Assembly (NCBI GenBank): GCA_029261855.1
Contig: JAJDAN010000056.1
Span: 1-64,000, forward strand
Reading direction: 5' to 3'
DNA: 64,000 bases
DNA from: Deltaproteobacteria bacterium
GTDB lineage: Bacteria; Myxococcota_A; UBA9160; UBA4427
Part shown: in pieces, positions 63,550-64,000 of the stretch
How the letters are laid out: every line of letters starts with the position of its first letter
How positions within the stretch are numbered: position 1 is the stretch's first letter
Notes under the pieces: generated by a model
Seen by the model: only the letters and a program-made list of their open reading frames with translations
Told to the model about the DNA's origin: nothing
Databases searched by the model: none
Program-made: the position numbers and the translations under genes

Positions 63550-64000
63550 CTAGCGGATTCCCAGCATGTTCCGCACGACGAGCAGGATCTCTCGCTTGTG
63601 CTTGTCGATCTCAGCCGGGCTCCAGGGATCGAGCGACACGTCGAGGCGGAGCCCGGGCATCGCGGCGAAGTGGAAGATCGTGATCGCGCCCATCAGGCTC
63701 ATCACGCGATGGGGCTCGATGATCGGTTCGAGCTCGCCCGCGGCCACGCCCTCGTCGATCACCGCCTGAAACCAGGCGGACGGCGTCGCGCCCGCGCGCG
63801 CGAGCGGCGACACCACGCCCGACTGCACGCCCGCGGCCTCGCGCAGGATCAGACGCGCGACCGTGGGACGACGCGCGACGTAGTCGATCCAGCCCGTGAG
63901 CGAGGCCTCGATCCGCTCGACCGCGCTGCCCTCGCTGGGAAGCGCCGCCATCGCTCCACCGAACACCTCTTCGAGCACCTCGGCGTACAGCTCCTGCTTG
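63550..64000 (-). CDS. TetR-family transcriptional regulator, C-terminal part (cut by window end)
   Basis: The frame is open to the right edge of the window and begins there with KQELYAEVLEEVFGGAM, the end of the DNA-binding domain as seen in TetR proteins (S-K-x-E-L-Y). The remaining 140 residues are the helical ligand-binding and dimerisation domain (ARRPTVARLILREAAG, SLMGAITIFHFA). The DNA-binding helices lie outside. A GTG at 63978 would give only the ligand domain and is not the real start. It probably represses the P450/PPOX/CaiB genes downstream. Confidence 0.85.
   Translation of the reverse strand, partial: KQELYAEVLEEVFGGAMAALPSEGSAVERIEASLTGWIDYVARRPTVARLILREAAGVQSGVVSPLARAGATPSAWFQAVIDEGVAAGELEPIIEPHRVMSLMGAITIFHFAAMPGLRLDVSLDPWSPAEIDKHKREILLVVRNMLGIR

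Noticed and set aside
1..64000. tRNA, rRNA, CRISPR arrays, insertion-sequence transposases, phage genes and secretion-system genes
   Set aside because: These were looked for on both strands. No convincing tRNA arms, rRNA segments, regular short repeats with spacers, transposase motifs or type I secretion genes were recognised.

Overview
The window is GC-rich DNA, almost entirely coding, with tightly packed and often overlapping genes (GTGA and ATGA junctions). It carries a UGSC-family selenoprotein, many metal-dependent amidohydrolases, a P450, a CaiB-type CoA-transferase, PEP-CTERM proteins and a giant LEPR-XLL protein. That mix suits an uncultured deltaproteobacterium-like lineage (Myxococcota, Binatota or relatives) with catabolic and surface-protein capacity. 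No rRNA, tRNA, CRISPR array or transposase gene was recognised, so the taxonomic call is an inference from gene content only.

Layout. 1-5.2 kb: a 5'-truncated KefB/KefC-type antiporter whose homology begins at the edge of a 126-bp imperfect palindrome, a serine beta-lactamase-fold lipoprotein, a flavodoxin-fold oxidoreductase and malate:quinone oxidoreductase. 5.2-6.2 kb: a nitrilase-superfamily hydrolase. 6.2-17.9 kb: thirteen genes in one direction forming a probable catabolic operon. They are a MarR regulator with an operator inside its apparently leaderless promoter, a D-aminoacylase-like amidohydrolase, a conserved protein, a UGSC selenoprotein read through an in-frame TGA with a SECIS-like hairpin 11 nt downstream, an amidohydrolase, a TauD-type dioxygenase, a cupin, an amidohydrolase, a PaaK-like ligase, an amidohydrolase-fold protein, an unknown protein, a cupin and a final amidohydrolase. 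The hydrolase, dioxygenase and acyl-activating functions look like a pathway for an unidentified carboxylated or amidated compound.

17.9-60.3 kb is a cell-envelope and surface region. It holds a methyltransferase, a thrombospondin-type-3 repeat exoprotein with a duplicated domain, two winged-helix/TPR regulators, a fused double PEP-CTERM protein with CSLREA beta-helix domains, a lipoprotein, an MltD-like transglycosylase with three LysM domains, and a single 25.4-kb gene for an 8456-residue LEPR-XLL/BNR/RTX protein. The giant gene is bracketed by the divergent lipoprotein-mltD pair on one side and a collapsed copy of the same pair (two joined 3' tails) on the other. Further on are another exported protein with a C-terminal anchor, a secreted metallo-beta-lactamase-fold hydrolase and its coupled exported partner.

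60.3-64 kb: a CaiB/BaiF CoA-transferase, a pyridoxamine-phosphate-oxidase-fold protein, a cytochrome P450 and the C-terminal part of a TetR regulator cut by the window end. All are on the minus strand and probably form one acyl-CoA or steroid/terpenoid-type catabolic group.

The two points most worth following are the selenoprotein-containing operon and the giant protein. The giant protein contains about 20 copies of a roughly 50-residue module that I cannot assign to a named family.
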